Positions 1 through 7,700 of a stretch of 11,440 nucleotides of DNA are shown piece after piece. Made by a program: the position numbers and the translations under genes. Below the pieces are notes generated by a model. That model ran no database searches, was not told the origin of the DNA, and saw only the letters and a program-made list of their open reading frames with translations. Position 1 is the first letter of the stretch, and each line of letters begins with the position of its first letter. The stretch comes from Spirochaetales bacterium (lineage in GTDB: Bacteria; Spirochaetota; Spirochaetia; SZUA-6; DRHE01), in NCBI GenBank assembly GCA_016930895.1, contig JAFGFV010000453.1, forward strand, positions 1 to 11,440. Reading direction: 5' to 3'.

Positions 1-99
1 GATCCCGGTGGGGTACTGCACCGGCATCTCCCAGCCGGCGAACTCGACCATGCGTCCCCCCAGGGCCACGTGGCGCTCGTACAGCACCGTGCGCTTCAT
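1..99 (-). CDS. gcvT: Aminomethyltransferase (glycine cleavage T protein), N-terminal fragment
   Basis: The first 33 codons of a gene that runs off the left edge. The peptide starts [20 protein letters not shown] and continues [13 protein letters not shown], the usual GcvT N-terminus (LYxxHxxLGGRMVxFAGWxMPVQY). In the family, T protein takes the aminomethyl group from lipoyl-GcvH, releases ammonia and makes 5,10-methylene-tetrahydrofolate. Its ATG overlaps the gcvPB stop as ATGA, and no strong Shine-Dalgarno sits at normal distance, so translation is probably coupled to gcvPB. Here gcvT is last of the visible gcv genes, whereas it is often first in gcv operons. The folate-binding part of the protein is outside the window, so completeness cannot be judged. 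Confidence 0.85.
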   Translation of the reverse strand, partial: MKRTVLYERHVALGGRMVEFAGWEMPVQYPTGI

Positions 100-1631
100 G
101 ACTGCGGCCCCCGCGCCGCCCCTGCTCCTCCGCCCTCCTCCGCCGGCTCGGGCCGCCAGCGAACCACCGGATGCTTGGCCGCCAGGACCTCGTCGATGCG
201 CTCCACGGGGGTCACTGTCGGGGCCTGCCGCAGGCGGTCCGGGCTGTCGCCGGCCTCCCGGTGGATCCGGGACATGACCTCGACGAAATGGTCCAGGGTT
301 TCCAGGCTTTCGGTCTCGGTGGGCTCGATCATCAGCGCCTCCGGCACGATCAGGGGGAAGTATACCGTCGGGGGATGCACCCCGAAATCAAGCAGCCGTT
401 TGGCTACGTCCAGGGCCCCCACCCCGTTCTGCTCCTTGAGTCCCCGAGCCGACAACACGAACTCGTGCTTGCAGAGCGAGTCGTAGGGCAGATCGTACAG
501 CTCCTTGAGCCGCTCCTTGAGGTAGTTCGCATTCAGAACCGCCAGCTCCGCCGCCCGGCGCAGGCCGTCCGCCCCCATGGAGAGCAGGTAGGCATACGCT
601 CTCACCATCACCGCCACGTTCCCGTAGAACCCGGACAGGCGGCCGATCGAGCGCGGGCGGTTGGAAGCCAGACCGAAGGCTCCGTCCTCACCGCGGACCA
701 CGTCCGGCACGGGAAGGTACGGCAGCAGGGTGTCGCCCACCAGCACGGGCCCCGATCCGGGGCCCCCGCCGCCGTGGGGGGTGGCGAAGGTCTTGTGGAG
801 GTTCAGGTGCACCACGTCGAAGCCCATGTCCCCGGGCCGAACCTTGCCGACGATGGCGTTCAGGTTGGCCCCGTCGTAGTACAGCAGGCCCCCGGCTTGG
901 TGCACCGCCTCCGCGATCGGCAGGATATCGGTCTCGAACAGCCCCAGGGTATTGGGGTTGGTCATCATGATCCCGGCCAGCCGCTCGTCCAGGTGGGGCT
1001 TGATGGCCTCCAGGGACACCAGCCCGCGGCGGTCGGAGTGGACCTCTACCACCTCGAACCCCGCCAGGTGCGCCGAGGCCGGGTTGGTCCCGTGGGCCGA
1101 GTCGGGCACCAGCACCCGGGTGCGCTGGGCCTCCCCACGATCCTCGAAGCAGGCCTTGAACAGCTTCATGCCCGTGAACTCGCCGTGGGCCCCGGCGAAA
1201 GGCTGAAGGGTCCCCCAGCGCATCCCGGTCACCACGCTCAGGCGGGACAGCAGGTCGTGCATCAACTCGAGGATCCCCTGGGCGGAGGCTTGGGGCTGGA
1301 GGGGATGCAGCCGCGCGAAGCCTGTGTCGGCGGCCGCCGCCTCCGACAGCTTCGGGTTGTACTTCATGGTGCATGAACCCAGAGGGTAGAACCCCAGGTC
1401 CACCCCGTAGTTGCGCCGGGAGAGGTTCGTGTAGTGGCGCACGACCTGGAGCTCCGACAGCTCCGGCAGCTCGGGCCCCTCTTCCCTGAGGAATCTTGCC
1501 GGCAGCAGGGCTTCGGCAGGCTGCTCCGGGACATCGAGTGGTGGGAAACAGTAGCCCCGGCGGCCCCGGCGGGACAGCTCGAAGAGCAGCGGAAAGGAGT
1601 CCTTGGGGCGGGAGGCGGCAGGCTCGTTCAT
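96..1631 (-). CDS. gcvPB: Glycine dehydrogenase (decarboxylating) subunit 2, split P-protein, PLP-binding
   Basis: Encodes 511 residues, slightly longer than the usual roughly 480-500 for GcvPB. This is the PLP-carrying half of the split P-protein; with GcvPA it decarboxylates glycine and loads the aminomethyl group onto lipoyl-GcvH. Seen in the sequence: [13 protein letters not shown] (about 82-94), [13 protein letters not shown] (143-155), [12 protein letters not shown] (176-187), YYDGANLN (251-258), and the PLP-lysine motif [18 protein letters not shown] with Lys280 as the expected Schiff-base residue. The C-terminus ends in a short low-complexity tail ([13 protein letters not shown]) not typical of the catalytic core. 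The ATG has an upstream GGAGG at about 8 nt and overlaps the gcvPA stop as ATGA, so the two subunits should be made in step. Confidence 0.97.
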   Translation of the reverse strand: MNEPAASRPKDSFPLLFELSRRGRRGYCFPPLDVPEQPAEALLPARFLREEGPELPELSELQVVRHYTNLSRRNYGVDLGFYPLGSCTMKYNPKLSEAAAADTGFARLHPLQPQASAQGILELMHDLLSRLSVVTGMRWGTLQPFAGAHGEFTGMKLFKACFEDRGEAQRTRVLVPDSAHGTNPASAHLAGFEVVEVHSDRRGLVSLEAIKPHLDERLAGIMMTNPNTLGLFETDILPIAEAVHQAGGLLYYDGANLNAIVGKVRPGDMGFDVVHLNLHKTFATPHGGGGPGSGPVLVGDTLLPYLPVPDVVRGEDGAFGLASNRPRSIGRLSGFYGNVAVMVRAYAYLLSMGADGLRRAAELAVLNANYLKERLKELYDLPYDSLCKHEFVLSARGLKEQNGVGALDVAKRLLDFGVHPPTVYFPLIVPEALMIEPTETESLETLDHFVEVMSRIHREAGDSPDRLRQAPTVTPVERIDEVLAAKHPVVRWRPEPAEEGGGAGAARGPQS

Positions 1632-3022
1632 CTCAGTACCCTCCTCAGTGCCTCTACGTAGCGGTCCATCTCCGCGCGCGTGCGGGCCTCGGTCACGGCC
1701 ACGGTCAGGGCCGCGTCTGCGGCACGGTCGCCGGCAGCGCCACGGTCGGCGGGCGTCAAGTCCGCCGGGTTCACCCCGGCGTAGAAGCCCTCCTCCTCCA
1801 TGGCCGCCAGGACTCCGGCCGGCTCCCTGGGCAGCGTGATCGTGAACTCATTGAAGAAGGGCTGGTCGTGCAGGGGCCGGAGCGCCGGAATCTCCTCGAG
1901 CAGCCGGCCGTACAGGTAGTGGGCCTTCTGCAGGCACTGCCCCGCGGCCTCCCGGATACCCGCGCCGCCCACAGCAGCCAGGTAGACCGTCGCGGCCAGG
2001 GCCGCCAGGGCCTGATTGGAGCAGATGTTGGAGGTGGCCCGCTCGCGCTTGATATGCTGTTCCCGGGCCTGCAGGGTCAACAGAAAGGCCCGCCGCCCCT
2101 GCCGGTCCAGGGATTGCCCCACGATGCGCCCGGGCATCTTGCGCAGCAGGCCCTCCCGCGCGGTGATGTAGCCCGCCGACGGACCCCCGAAGTAGGACGG
2201 GAGCCCGAAGGGCTGAACGTCTCCCACTGCCACGTCGGCCCCCCACTGCCCGGGGGGGCGCAACACTCCCAGCGAAATCGGGTTGGCCGCGATCACGAGC
2301 AGGCTGCCGCTGTCGTGGACCAGGCTCGCGAGCTCTGGGCCCTCTCCCTCGAGGGGACCCAATTCCTCGATCCAGCCCCAACGGTTGGGGCTCTGGAGGA
2401 TCACCGCGGCAACCCTCGGTCCCAGCTTGGCGCTCAGGTCCTCCCGGTCGGTGATCCCGTCCCTCTCCGCCACCTCTACCAGCTCCACGTCCAGGTGGGC
2501 GAAGTGCGTGCGCAGGACCTGCTGGGTGAAGGGGTGCAGGGTCCGGGAGTAGAGAACCTGGTCCGAGCGCCGCACGCTGCTCAGGGCCAGGGAGGCGGCC
2601 TCGCACACGGCCGTGTGCCCGTCGTAGAGGGAAGCGTTGGAGACTTCCAGGGCCGTGAGCTCGCACATCAGGCTCTGGAACTCGAAGATCGCCTGGAGGA
2701 TCCCCTGGGACATCTCCGCTTGGTAAGGAGTGTAGGCCGTGTAGAACTCCGAGCGCCCCACCAGCTGCGCCACCACCGCCGGGATCAGGTGATCGTAGCT
2801 CCCGCAGCCGAGAAAGGACACACACTCCGTGCGATTTCTCCGCGCAAGCTCCGAGAGCCTGCCCAGGACCGCGTTCTCCGGCAGCCCCTTGTCCAGGGGG
2901 AGCTCTCCCCGGAGCCGAAGCGCCTCCGGGACATCCTGGAAGAGGTCCTCGAGGCTGCGGACCCCGACGGCCTGCAGCATGACACGAAGGTCTTCCTCTG
3001 TGTGGGGTAGGCTGGGAAACAT
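1628..3022 (-). CDS. gcvPA: Glycine dehydrogenase (decarboxylating) subunit 1, split P-protein
   Basis: Encodes 464 residues (family about 440-450). It is the non-PLP half of the split P-protein, forming an alpha2-beta2 enzyme with GcvPB. Landmarks: N-terminal [32 protein letters not shown] (69-84), [18 protein letters not shown] (93-110), [15 protein letters not shown] (271-285) and [10 protein letters not shown] (330-339), all in the expected order. The start is chosen because GAGGAG lies about 8 nt upstream and the family begins here; the open frame continues upstream without homologous sequence. One oddity is DGHTAVCEA (134-142), where relatives usually have DGATA or DGSTA. It lies 56 nt after gcvH and overlaps gcvPB by 4 nt. 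Present in organisms with two-gene P-protein rather than the fused approximately 950-residue GcvP. Confidence 0.97.
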   Translation of the reverse strand: MFPSLPHTEEDLRVMLQAVGVRSLEDLFQDVPEALRLRGELPLDKGLPENAVLGRLSELARRNRTECVSFLGCGSYDHLIPAVVAQLVGRSEFYTAYTPYQAEMSQGILQAIFEFQSLMCELTALEVSNASLYDGHTAVCEAASLALSSVRRSDQVLYSRTLHPFTQQVLRTHFAHLDVELVEVAERDGITDREDLSAKLGPRVAAVILQSPNRWGWIEELGPLEGEGPELASLVHDSGSLLVIAANPISLGVLRPPGQWGADVAVGDVQPFGLPSYFGGPSAGYITAREGLLRKMPGRIVGQSLDRQGRRAFLLTLQAREQHIKRERATSNICSNQALAALAATVYLAAVGGAGIREAAGQCLQKAHYLYGRLLEEIPALRPLHDQPFFNEFTITLPREPAGVLAAMEEEGFYAGVNPADLTPADRGAAGDRAADAALTVAVTEARTRAEMDRYVEALRRVLR

Positions 3023-3078
3023 GGCATTCTCCTCGATTCGATCCGGATGGCCGATGCCCGGTCTCACGGTCTGCGGTC

Positions 3079-3483
3079 TCAGTGGGCCGCCTTCTCCTCT
3101 TCGACGTGCCGCTCGTACGCCGCCGCATCGAGCAGCCCGCCGAGCTCCTCGGGATCGTCGAGCCTCAGGGCGTAGATAAAGGCCTCCCAGGGCTTCTGAT
3201 TGAGCAGCTCCGGCGTGCCCTCGAGCTCCTGGTTGACCTCCACGATCGTGCCGGACGCCGGGGCAAAGATCGGCGAAGCAGCCTTCACGGACTCGACCGT
3301 GCCCACTTCCTCTTCCTTGCGAAAGCTCTCCTCCAGCGGCGGCAGCTCCACGAAGACGATGTCTCCCAGGGCTTCCTGGGCGTAGTCGGTGATGCCGACG
3401 TAAGCCGTTTCCCCTTCGACCCGAACCCACTCGTGGGTGCGGGTGTAGCGCAAACTCTCGGGCCTTCCTGCGGGCGTGCTCAT
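3079..3483 (-). CDS. gcvH: Glycine cleavage system H protein (lipoyl carrier)
   Basis: Encodes 134 residues, normal for GcvH (about 125-135). It carries the aminomethyl group between P, T and L proteins on a lipoylated lysine. Diagnostic motifs: YTRTHEWVRVEGETAYVGIT (13-32), the DIVFVELPP strand (41-49), and GTVESVKAASPIFAPASG, with Lys67 as the lipoylation site. The ATG is preceded by GAGGAGGAACGAACC, placing a strong Shine-Dalgarno 8 nt upstream. It lies 27 nt downstream of the Lrp-type regulator gene and 56 nt upstream of gcvPA. Neither gap is large enough for a glycine riboswitch, so regulation more likely comes from the regulator in the same operon. Confidence 0.97.
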   Translation of the reverse strand: MSTPAGRPESLRYTRTHEWVRVEGETAYVGITDYAQEALGDIVFVELPPLEESFRKEEEVGTVESVKAASPIFAPASGTIVEVNQELEGTPELLNQKPWEAFIYALRLDDPEELGGLLDAAAYERHVEEEKAAH

Positions 3484-3510
3484 GGTTCGTTCCTCCTCTA
3501 CGACTGGCAG

Positions 3511-3954
3511 TCAGAAAACATAGGGAACTCGGGCGTTGTAGCCCTTGTAGACCACGAAGGTCTCGGCGGAGCTCACCTCCCCGACCCGGTCGACCTCTTC
3601 GGTGTAGAACTCCAGCAGCCCAAACTCCTCCGTGAGCAGGACCGTGAGGATCAGGTCGTAGCGGCCGGTCACCACGGCCACCGACACGACCCCTTTCAGG
3701 CGGCTGAACTCCTCGCCCTTCTTGACCAGGTTCATGGTGTTCAACTTGATGCCCACCAGCACGAGGCTGTGCCCCGGGAGCTTCTCCGGATCCACCAGTC
3801 CGGTGACGTCCAGAATCTCCTCCCGGACCAGCTGGTTGACCCGTGCCCGGACCGTGTTTTCCGTGACGGACAGGGCGTCGGCGATCTCCTTGAAGGACTT
3901 CCGGCCGTCGCGCAGGTGGCGCATGATCTGCAGATGGGTATGGTCGATCTTCAC
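3511..3954 (-). CDS. Lrp/AsnC-family transcriptional regulator, first gene of the gcv operon
   Basis: From the GTG at 3954 this is 147 residues, normal for Lrp/AsnC. An N-terminal helix-turn-helix covers about residues 5-45 (KEIADALSVTENTVRARVNQ at 22-41), followed by the alpha/beta ligand and oligomerisation domain (about 62-140) with the conserved VVTGRYDLILTV segment (94-105). The family binds DNA as dimers to octamers and senses amino acids. Start choice: a TTG at 3975 would add seven residues but has no ribosome site in front of it, and the GGAGGGAG there (3973-3966) lies 11 nt before the GTG; the peptide from GTG (MKIDHTHLQIM) also fits the family. Cotranscription with gcvH, gcvPA, gcvPB and gcvT makes it a probable glycine-responsive autoregulator of the operon; the ligand is inferred, not shown. 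Confidence 0.9.
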   Translation of the reverse strand: MKIDHTHLQIMRHLRDGRKSFKEIADALSVTENTVRARVNQLVREEILDVTGLVDPEKLPGHSLVLVGIKLNTMNLVKKGEEFSRLKGVVSVAVVTGRYDLILTVLLTEEFGLLEFYTEEVDRVGEVSSAETFVVYKGYNARVPYVF

Positions 3955-3980
3955 CGTCCTGGTCTCTCCCTCCAAAAACT

Positions 3981-4009
3981 AGCTTAGTACATCCTGCGTG
4001 ATATGTCAA
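3981..4009 (-). promoter_or_regulatory. Candidate sigma70-type promoter for the lrp-gcv operon
   Basis: On the minus strand a perfect -35 TTGACA (4009-4004) is followed after 17 nt by TAAGCT (3986-3981), a weak -10 (3 of 6). It lies about 27 nt upstream of the GTG start, giving a leader of about 20 nt that contains the Shine-Dalgarno GGAGGGAG. A second -10-like hexamer, TATACT (4034-4029), lies farther upstream without a good -35. The -35 is convincing, the -10 less so. I found no comparably good promoter on the plus strand for cobO in the 3955-4185 gap. Confidence 0.4.
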
Positions 4010-4035
4010 TAATCCTTGGATCTCTTTAGTATATC
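3984..4035. repeat. Pair of 10-bp direct repeats TTAGTAYATC spaced 42 bp, candidate operator
   Basis: TTAGTACATC (3984-3993) and TTAGTATATC (4026-4035) match at 9 of 10 positions and start 42 bp apart, about four helical turns, so they lie on the same DNA face. The proximal copy overlaps the spacer and -10 of the candidate gcv promoter, and the distal copy lies upstream of its -35. Lrp-family proteins bind several phased sites near their own promoters, so these are plausible operator half-sites for the adjacent regulator. No experimental or statistical support is available from one window. Confidence 0.4.
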
Positions 4036-4058
4036 ATCAGAAGGAGTCTGATTTTTTT
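4036..4058 (+). repeat. Small dyad ATCAGA-AGGAG-TCTGAT followed by seven T
   Basis: A 6-bp perfect inverted repeat (4036-4041 and 4047-4052) with a 5-nt centre, running into a T tract (4052-4058). It has the shape of a short intrinsic terminator on the plus strand, but the stem is only half G/C and no plus-strand gene lies upstream for it to terminate. It could be an operator for the Lrp-type regulator or could stop leftover transcription before cobO. The sequence is directly visible; the role is uncertain. Confidence 0.3.
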
Positions 4059-4185
4059 CCCAAAACAAAAGCGCAAACCTGTTGCAGGAGCGCCGCGGTC
4101 CGCCCCTGCGCGGCCGCACCCCCCCCGGTCCGTACGCCAAGACCATGTGGACGCGCAGATGGCGCTCCGGCTACACTGGAGTGCC

Positions 4186-4704
4186 ATGGAGCAGGGCAAA
4201 GTCCAGATCTACACCGGCGACGGCAAGGGCAAGACCACCGCTGCCCTGGGGCTTGCCCTCAGGGCCTGCGGGAGCGGCCTGCACGTCTACATCGCCCAGT
4301 TCGCCAAGGGCATGCACTACGGGGAGCTCGACGCCCTGGCCCGCTTCGCGGACCTGATCACCATCCGCCAGTTCGGTCGGGCGTGCTTCATCCACAACCA
4401 GCCCACCGACGAGGACCGCCGCGTGGCCCGGGAGGGCTGGGCCGAGGTCCAGCGGGTGATCGAGGGACAGACCCCGGACCTGCTCGTCCTCGACGAGATC
4501 GGCATCGCCATCTACTACGGCCTGGTTTCCGAGGAGGAGGTGCGGGAGCTGATCCGCCGGCGGCCGGCGGGCATGGAGCTGGTGCTGACAGGACGGAAGG
4601 TGCCGGCCGGGCTCTTCGAGCTGGCCGACCTGGTGACCGAGATGCGAGAGATCAAGCACTACTACCGCGAGGGTTTGCTCGCCCGCAGGGGCATCGAGTT
4701 CTGA
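4186..4704 (+). CDS. cobO: Cob(I)yrinic acid a,c-diamide / cob(I)alamin adenosyltransferase, CobO/BtuR type
   Basis: From the ATG at 4186 the product has 172 residues, the normal size for BtuR/CobO/CobA-type ATP:corrinoid adenosyltransferases, which make the Co-carbon bond of adenosylcobalamin in the cytoplasm. The P-loop IYTGDGKGKTTAALGLALRA (8-27) is the family signature; LLVLDEIGIAIYYGL (99-113) is the Walker-B-like strand, and VLTGRKVP (133-140) and TEMREIKHYYREG (151-163) follow in family order. Start choice: GGAG (4178-4181) lies just before this ATG and homologues begin about here; the frame is open upstream to a GTG at 4147 without a ribosome site. No cobalamin riboswitch and no other cobalamin gene is visible, so it is isolated from the pathway. 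It is followed 9 nt later by a large regulator gene. Confidence 0.9.
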   Translation: MEQGKVQIYTGDGKGKTTAALGLALRACGSGLHVYIAQFAKGMHYGELDALARFADLITIRQFGRACFIHNQPTDEDRRVAREGWAEVQRVIEGQTPDLLVLDEIGIAIYYGLVSEEEVRELIRRRPAGMELVLTGRKVPAGLFELADLVTEMREIKHYYREGLLARRGIEF

Positions 4705-4713
4705 GAGAGTCCG

Positions 4714-7700
4714 ATGGAACTCTCCGGCGCGCGTTCCACCAACGACTCCCTGCCCCCCGCGCCCGATTCGATCCTGCATCGCTCCCGCTTGCTGCAGCTG
4801 CTCTGTTCGCGCAGAGACCGCAAGCTCATCCTGATCCATGGCAAGGCCGGACAGGGCAAGAGCTGCCTGGCTGCCGACTTCGTGAGATCCCTGGACCTGA
4901 ACGCCCTGTGGTACCGCTGCCGCGGCGACGATCCGGAGGGTCGGCGGCTCGTCTCCGAGCTGAACGCTGCGCTGCCGGGGTCCGACGCCCGGGATCTGTA
5001 CGTGGTGCTGGAGGACTTCCACCGGGCCTGCGGCACGCCCCCGGCGGCGCGGCTCATCCAGAAGCTCATCGAAGAAAGCCCGCCCAAGACCCACTGGGTC
5101 CTGCTCTCCCGGGGATTTCCGGAGCTTTCTGTGGTACGGCTGCGCTCTCAGCGCCAGGTGCTGGAGCTCGACGATCGTGAGCTCGCCTTCACCCCCGACG
5201 AAATCGCCGACCTGCTGGAGGGGAGCTGCCCCCTCGCCGTGGAATCGCCGATGCTCCGCCAGCTCGCGGAGATCACCGACGGCTGGGTCACCGCCCTGGT
5301 GCACCTGGCGGAGCACCTGGCGCCCCGAGAACCGGAAGCCCGGGCCGGAGAGCTGGAGCGCTTTGTGCGGGAACGGCGGCTTGCGACCCTGGACGAGTAC
5401 TTCGCGAGCGAGGTGCTGGGCGAGCTGGAACAAGAAGACGCCCGGTTCCTGGTGCGCCTCTCGGTGTTCTCCAGCCTTTCCCCCGGCCTGGTGGCCCACG
5501 TGCTCGGAGCTCCGGCTCCCGGACTGTTCAGCGAACGCCTGGTCGAGCGCTATTTCCTCAAGCCCCTGGACGAGAGTCTCGGCATCCGGGCGTTCCATCC
5601 CCTGTTTGCCGCTTACCTGAGCGGGCGCTTCGCCGCTCTCGACCCCGAGCAGAAGCACCAGGTCCACGCCCGGGCCGCGGAGTACTTCCGGGGGCAGGGA
5701 CACGTCGAGGAGGCCGTGCACCACCTGTTGGCCGGCGGCGACCACGAGGCGGCCCTGAAGCTGTTCCTCCCCAGGGCCGAGGAGCTGTTGGGAGGCAACC
5801 AGCTGCGCGAGCTGCACGAGCTCCTGGATCGGTTTCCGGAGGAGCTGCGCCGGAGCAACAGCCTGCTGCCCTACTACGAAGCCATCACCACGAACCTCGT
5901 GCAGCCGACCTTGAGCCGCAAGACCCTCCGGGAGTTCCTCGAGACCTTCGAGCGCAGGGGAGACCTTCTGCGGGTAGCCACGATCTTTTCCGTGCTCCTG
6001 GTCAACTACGTCTTCTACCAGGGCAACCGGGAGCCGGTGCGCGAGCTCGTGGCCATGGTCGAAGGCTTCCTGGGAACGGAAGGCACGAGCCTGCCGGAGG
6101 ACCGGCGCGCCACCCTGTTCGCGTTGGTTTCTTTGGGCCGCTGGTGGACGGAGCCGAGCGCCGGCGATCCCTTCGAAATCGCCCTCCGGGCGGAGGAAAC
6201 CGCCTTCCGGCTGCAAAACGACGAGCTCCTGATCCTCTCCCACCTGGTGCTGGGCAGAGTCTACCTGGATCGCGGGGAGTTCGAGAAGGCTCGGGGCATC
6301 CTCGAAGAGACCGACGGTCTGCTCGAGCGCAACCCCGGGTACAGTCACTATCGGGCGCTCCTGCGCTTCCACCTCGGCGATGCCTTCTTCTACCTCGGGG
6401 AGCTCCCCAAGGCCCTGGCACAGGCGGAGACGGGTGTCGCCGACGCCCCTGCGGGTTTTGCCTTCTCCACGTACCTGCATCTGAACCGCGTCCTCTACCT
6501 CCTGTACCGCGCGGATATCGGAGAGGCCGAACAGATCCTGGACCAGCTGCGGAACGCGCCGCTGGGGGAAAACCTCTACGTGCGCTACTACTCGGTGTAC
6601 CTCCTGCAGATGCTGTTGGCGTACCGGAAGGGGCACCGTGAACGGACCGCGTACTACTGCCGGCGGCTGCTGGAGCCGGACAACAGCGGCCTCCTCGACA
6701 GCGATTTTCCCTACAGCACCCTTTCCCTGGCGGAAATCCTGCTCAGCCTGGGCGATCACCGCCGCTCTGAGTCGCTGCTCCGCTCCCTCGTGGAGAGGGC
6801 CCCGGCCGAAAGTTACCCGTACCCGCACGCCACCAGCCTGGCGCTGCTGGGCATTCTGGCCGAGCGGGAGGGACGCCGCGAGGAGGCAAAGCGCTGCTTC
6901 GTGGAGCTTGGCGGCCTGCTGGAGCGGCATGGATACCGCAATCTCGACATCTGCAGCCCCGAACTGCTCCGAGAGGCCGCCGACGGACTGCGCCAAGCCG
7001 TGTCCCTTTCCCCTCCCGGCGCATCCCTGGGCACCCACGGCATCTCGGATGCGCCGGGAGCGGATGAGCCCCCCGAAGCCCTTTGGGCGATGCGCCGCCT
7101 GCAGTCCGCCGCGACGCCGATCTCGGCGTCCAAGCGGGGCATCTTGCAGCTGTCGACCCTCGGGGAGTTCCGGGTGTTCGTGGGCGAAACCGAGCTGCCC
7201 GCGACAGTCCTGTCCCGCCAAAAAAAGGTCATGGATCTCCTCAAGCTTCTCGTGGTCCACCGAAAGAGCGGGATCGTGAAAGAGGTTCTGTACGACCTGT
7301 TCTGGCCGGGATACCTCCAGAAGAGCTCCCGGGACAACCTGAACACCATCATCTACCGGCTCCGCAAGGCTCTGGGAGAAGAGCACGACTTCGTGTTGAC
7401 CGACGGCCCCACTCTCAGCCTGAATCGGGAGCTGTGCCGGGTGGACGCGGACGAGTTCCTGGAGGCGGCCGAACAGGCCGGCAAGGCACGGCAGCAGGGA
7501 GACGGCAGCGCCGCCGTCGAGCTGTACTACCGGGCCAAGGCCCTGTACCGGGGGGATTTCCTCGAGCAGGATCTGTACTATGACGATATCCGGGACGCCC
7601 GGGAGGAGCTGCGCAGCCACTACCTCCAGCTGCTCTTCCAGATGGCCGTCATGAGCTTCGAGGGCGGCGAGCACTTCCAGGCGCTGGTGCTGGCCAAGGA

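Noticed and set aside
1496..3010. Long plus-strand open frame opposite gcvPA
   Set aside because: No family motif, no ribosome site and an antisense composition; gcvPA on the other strand is unambiguous.
3484..3510. Glycine riboswitch before gcvH
   Set aside because: The gap between the regulator gene and gcvH is only 27 nt, and the leader before the regulator is about 20 nt; neither can hold a glycine aptamer.
3955..3975. TTG start at 3975 for the Lrp-type gene
   Set aside because: No ribosome site precedes it, and the GGAGGGAG just inside this extension is better placed as the ribosome site of the GTG at 3954.
3976..4185. Cobalamin riboswitch upstream of cobO
   Set aside because: I found no B12-box-like sequence. 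The segment has an AT-rich part followed by a GC-rich part with a minor hairpin (4092-4114) and an eight-C run (4119-4126), none matching the riboswitch core.
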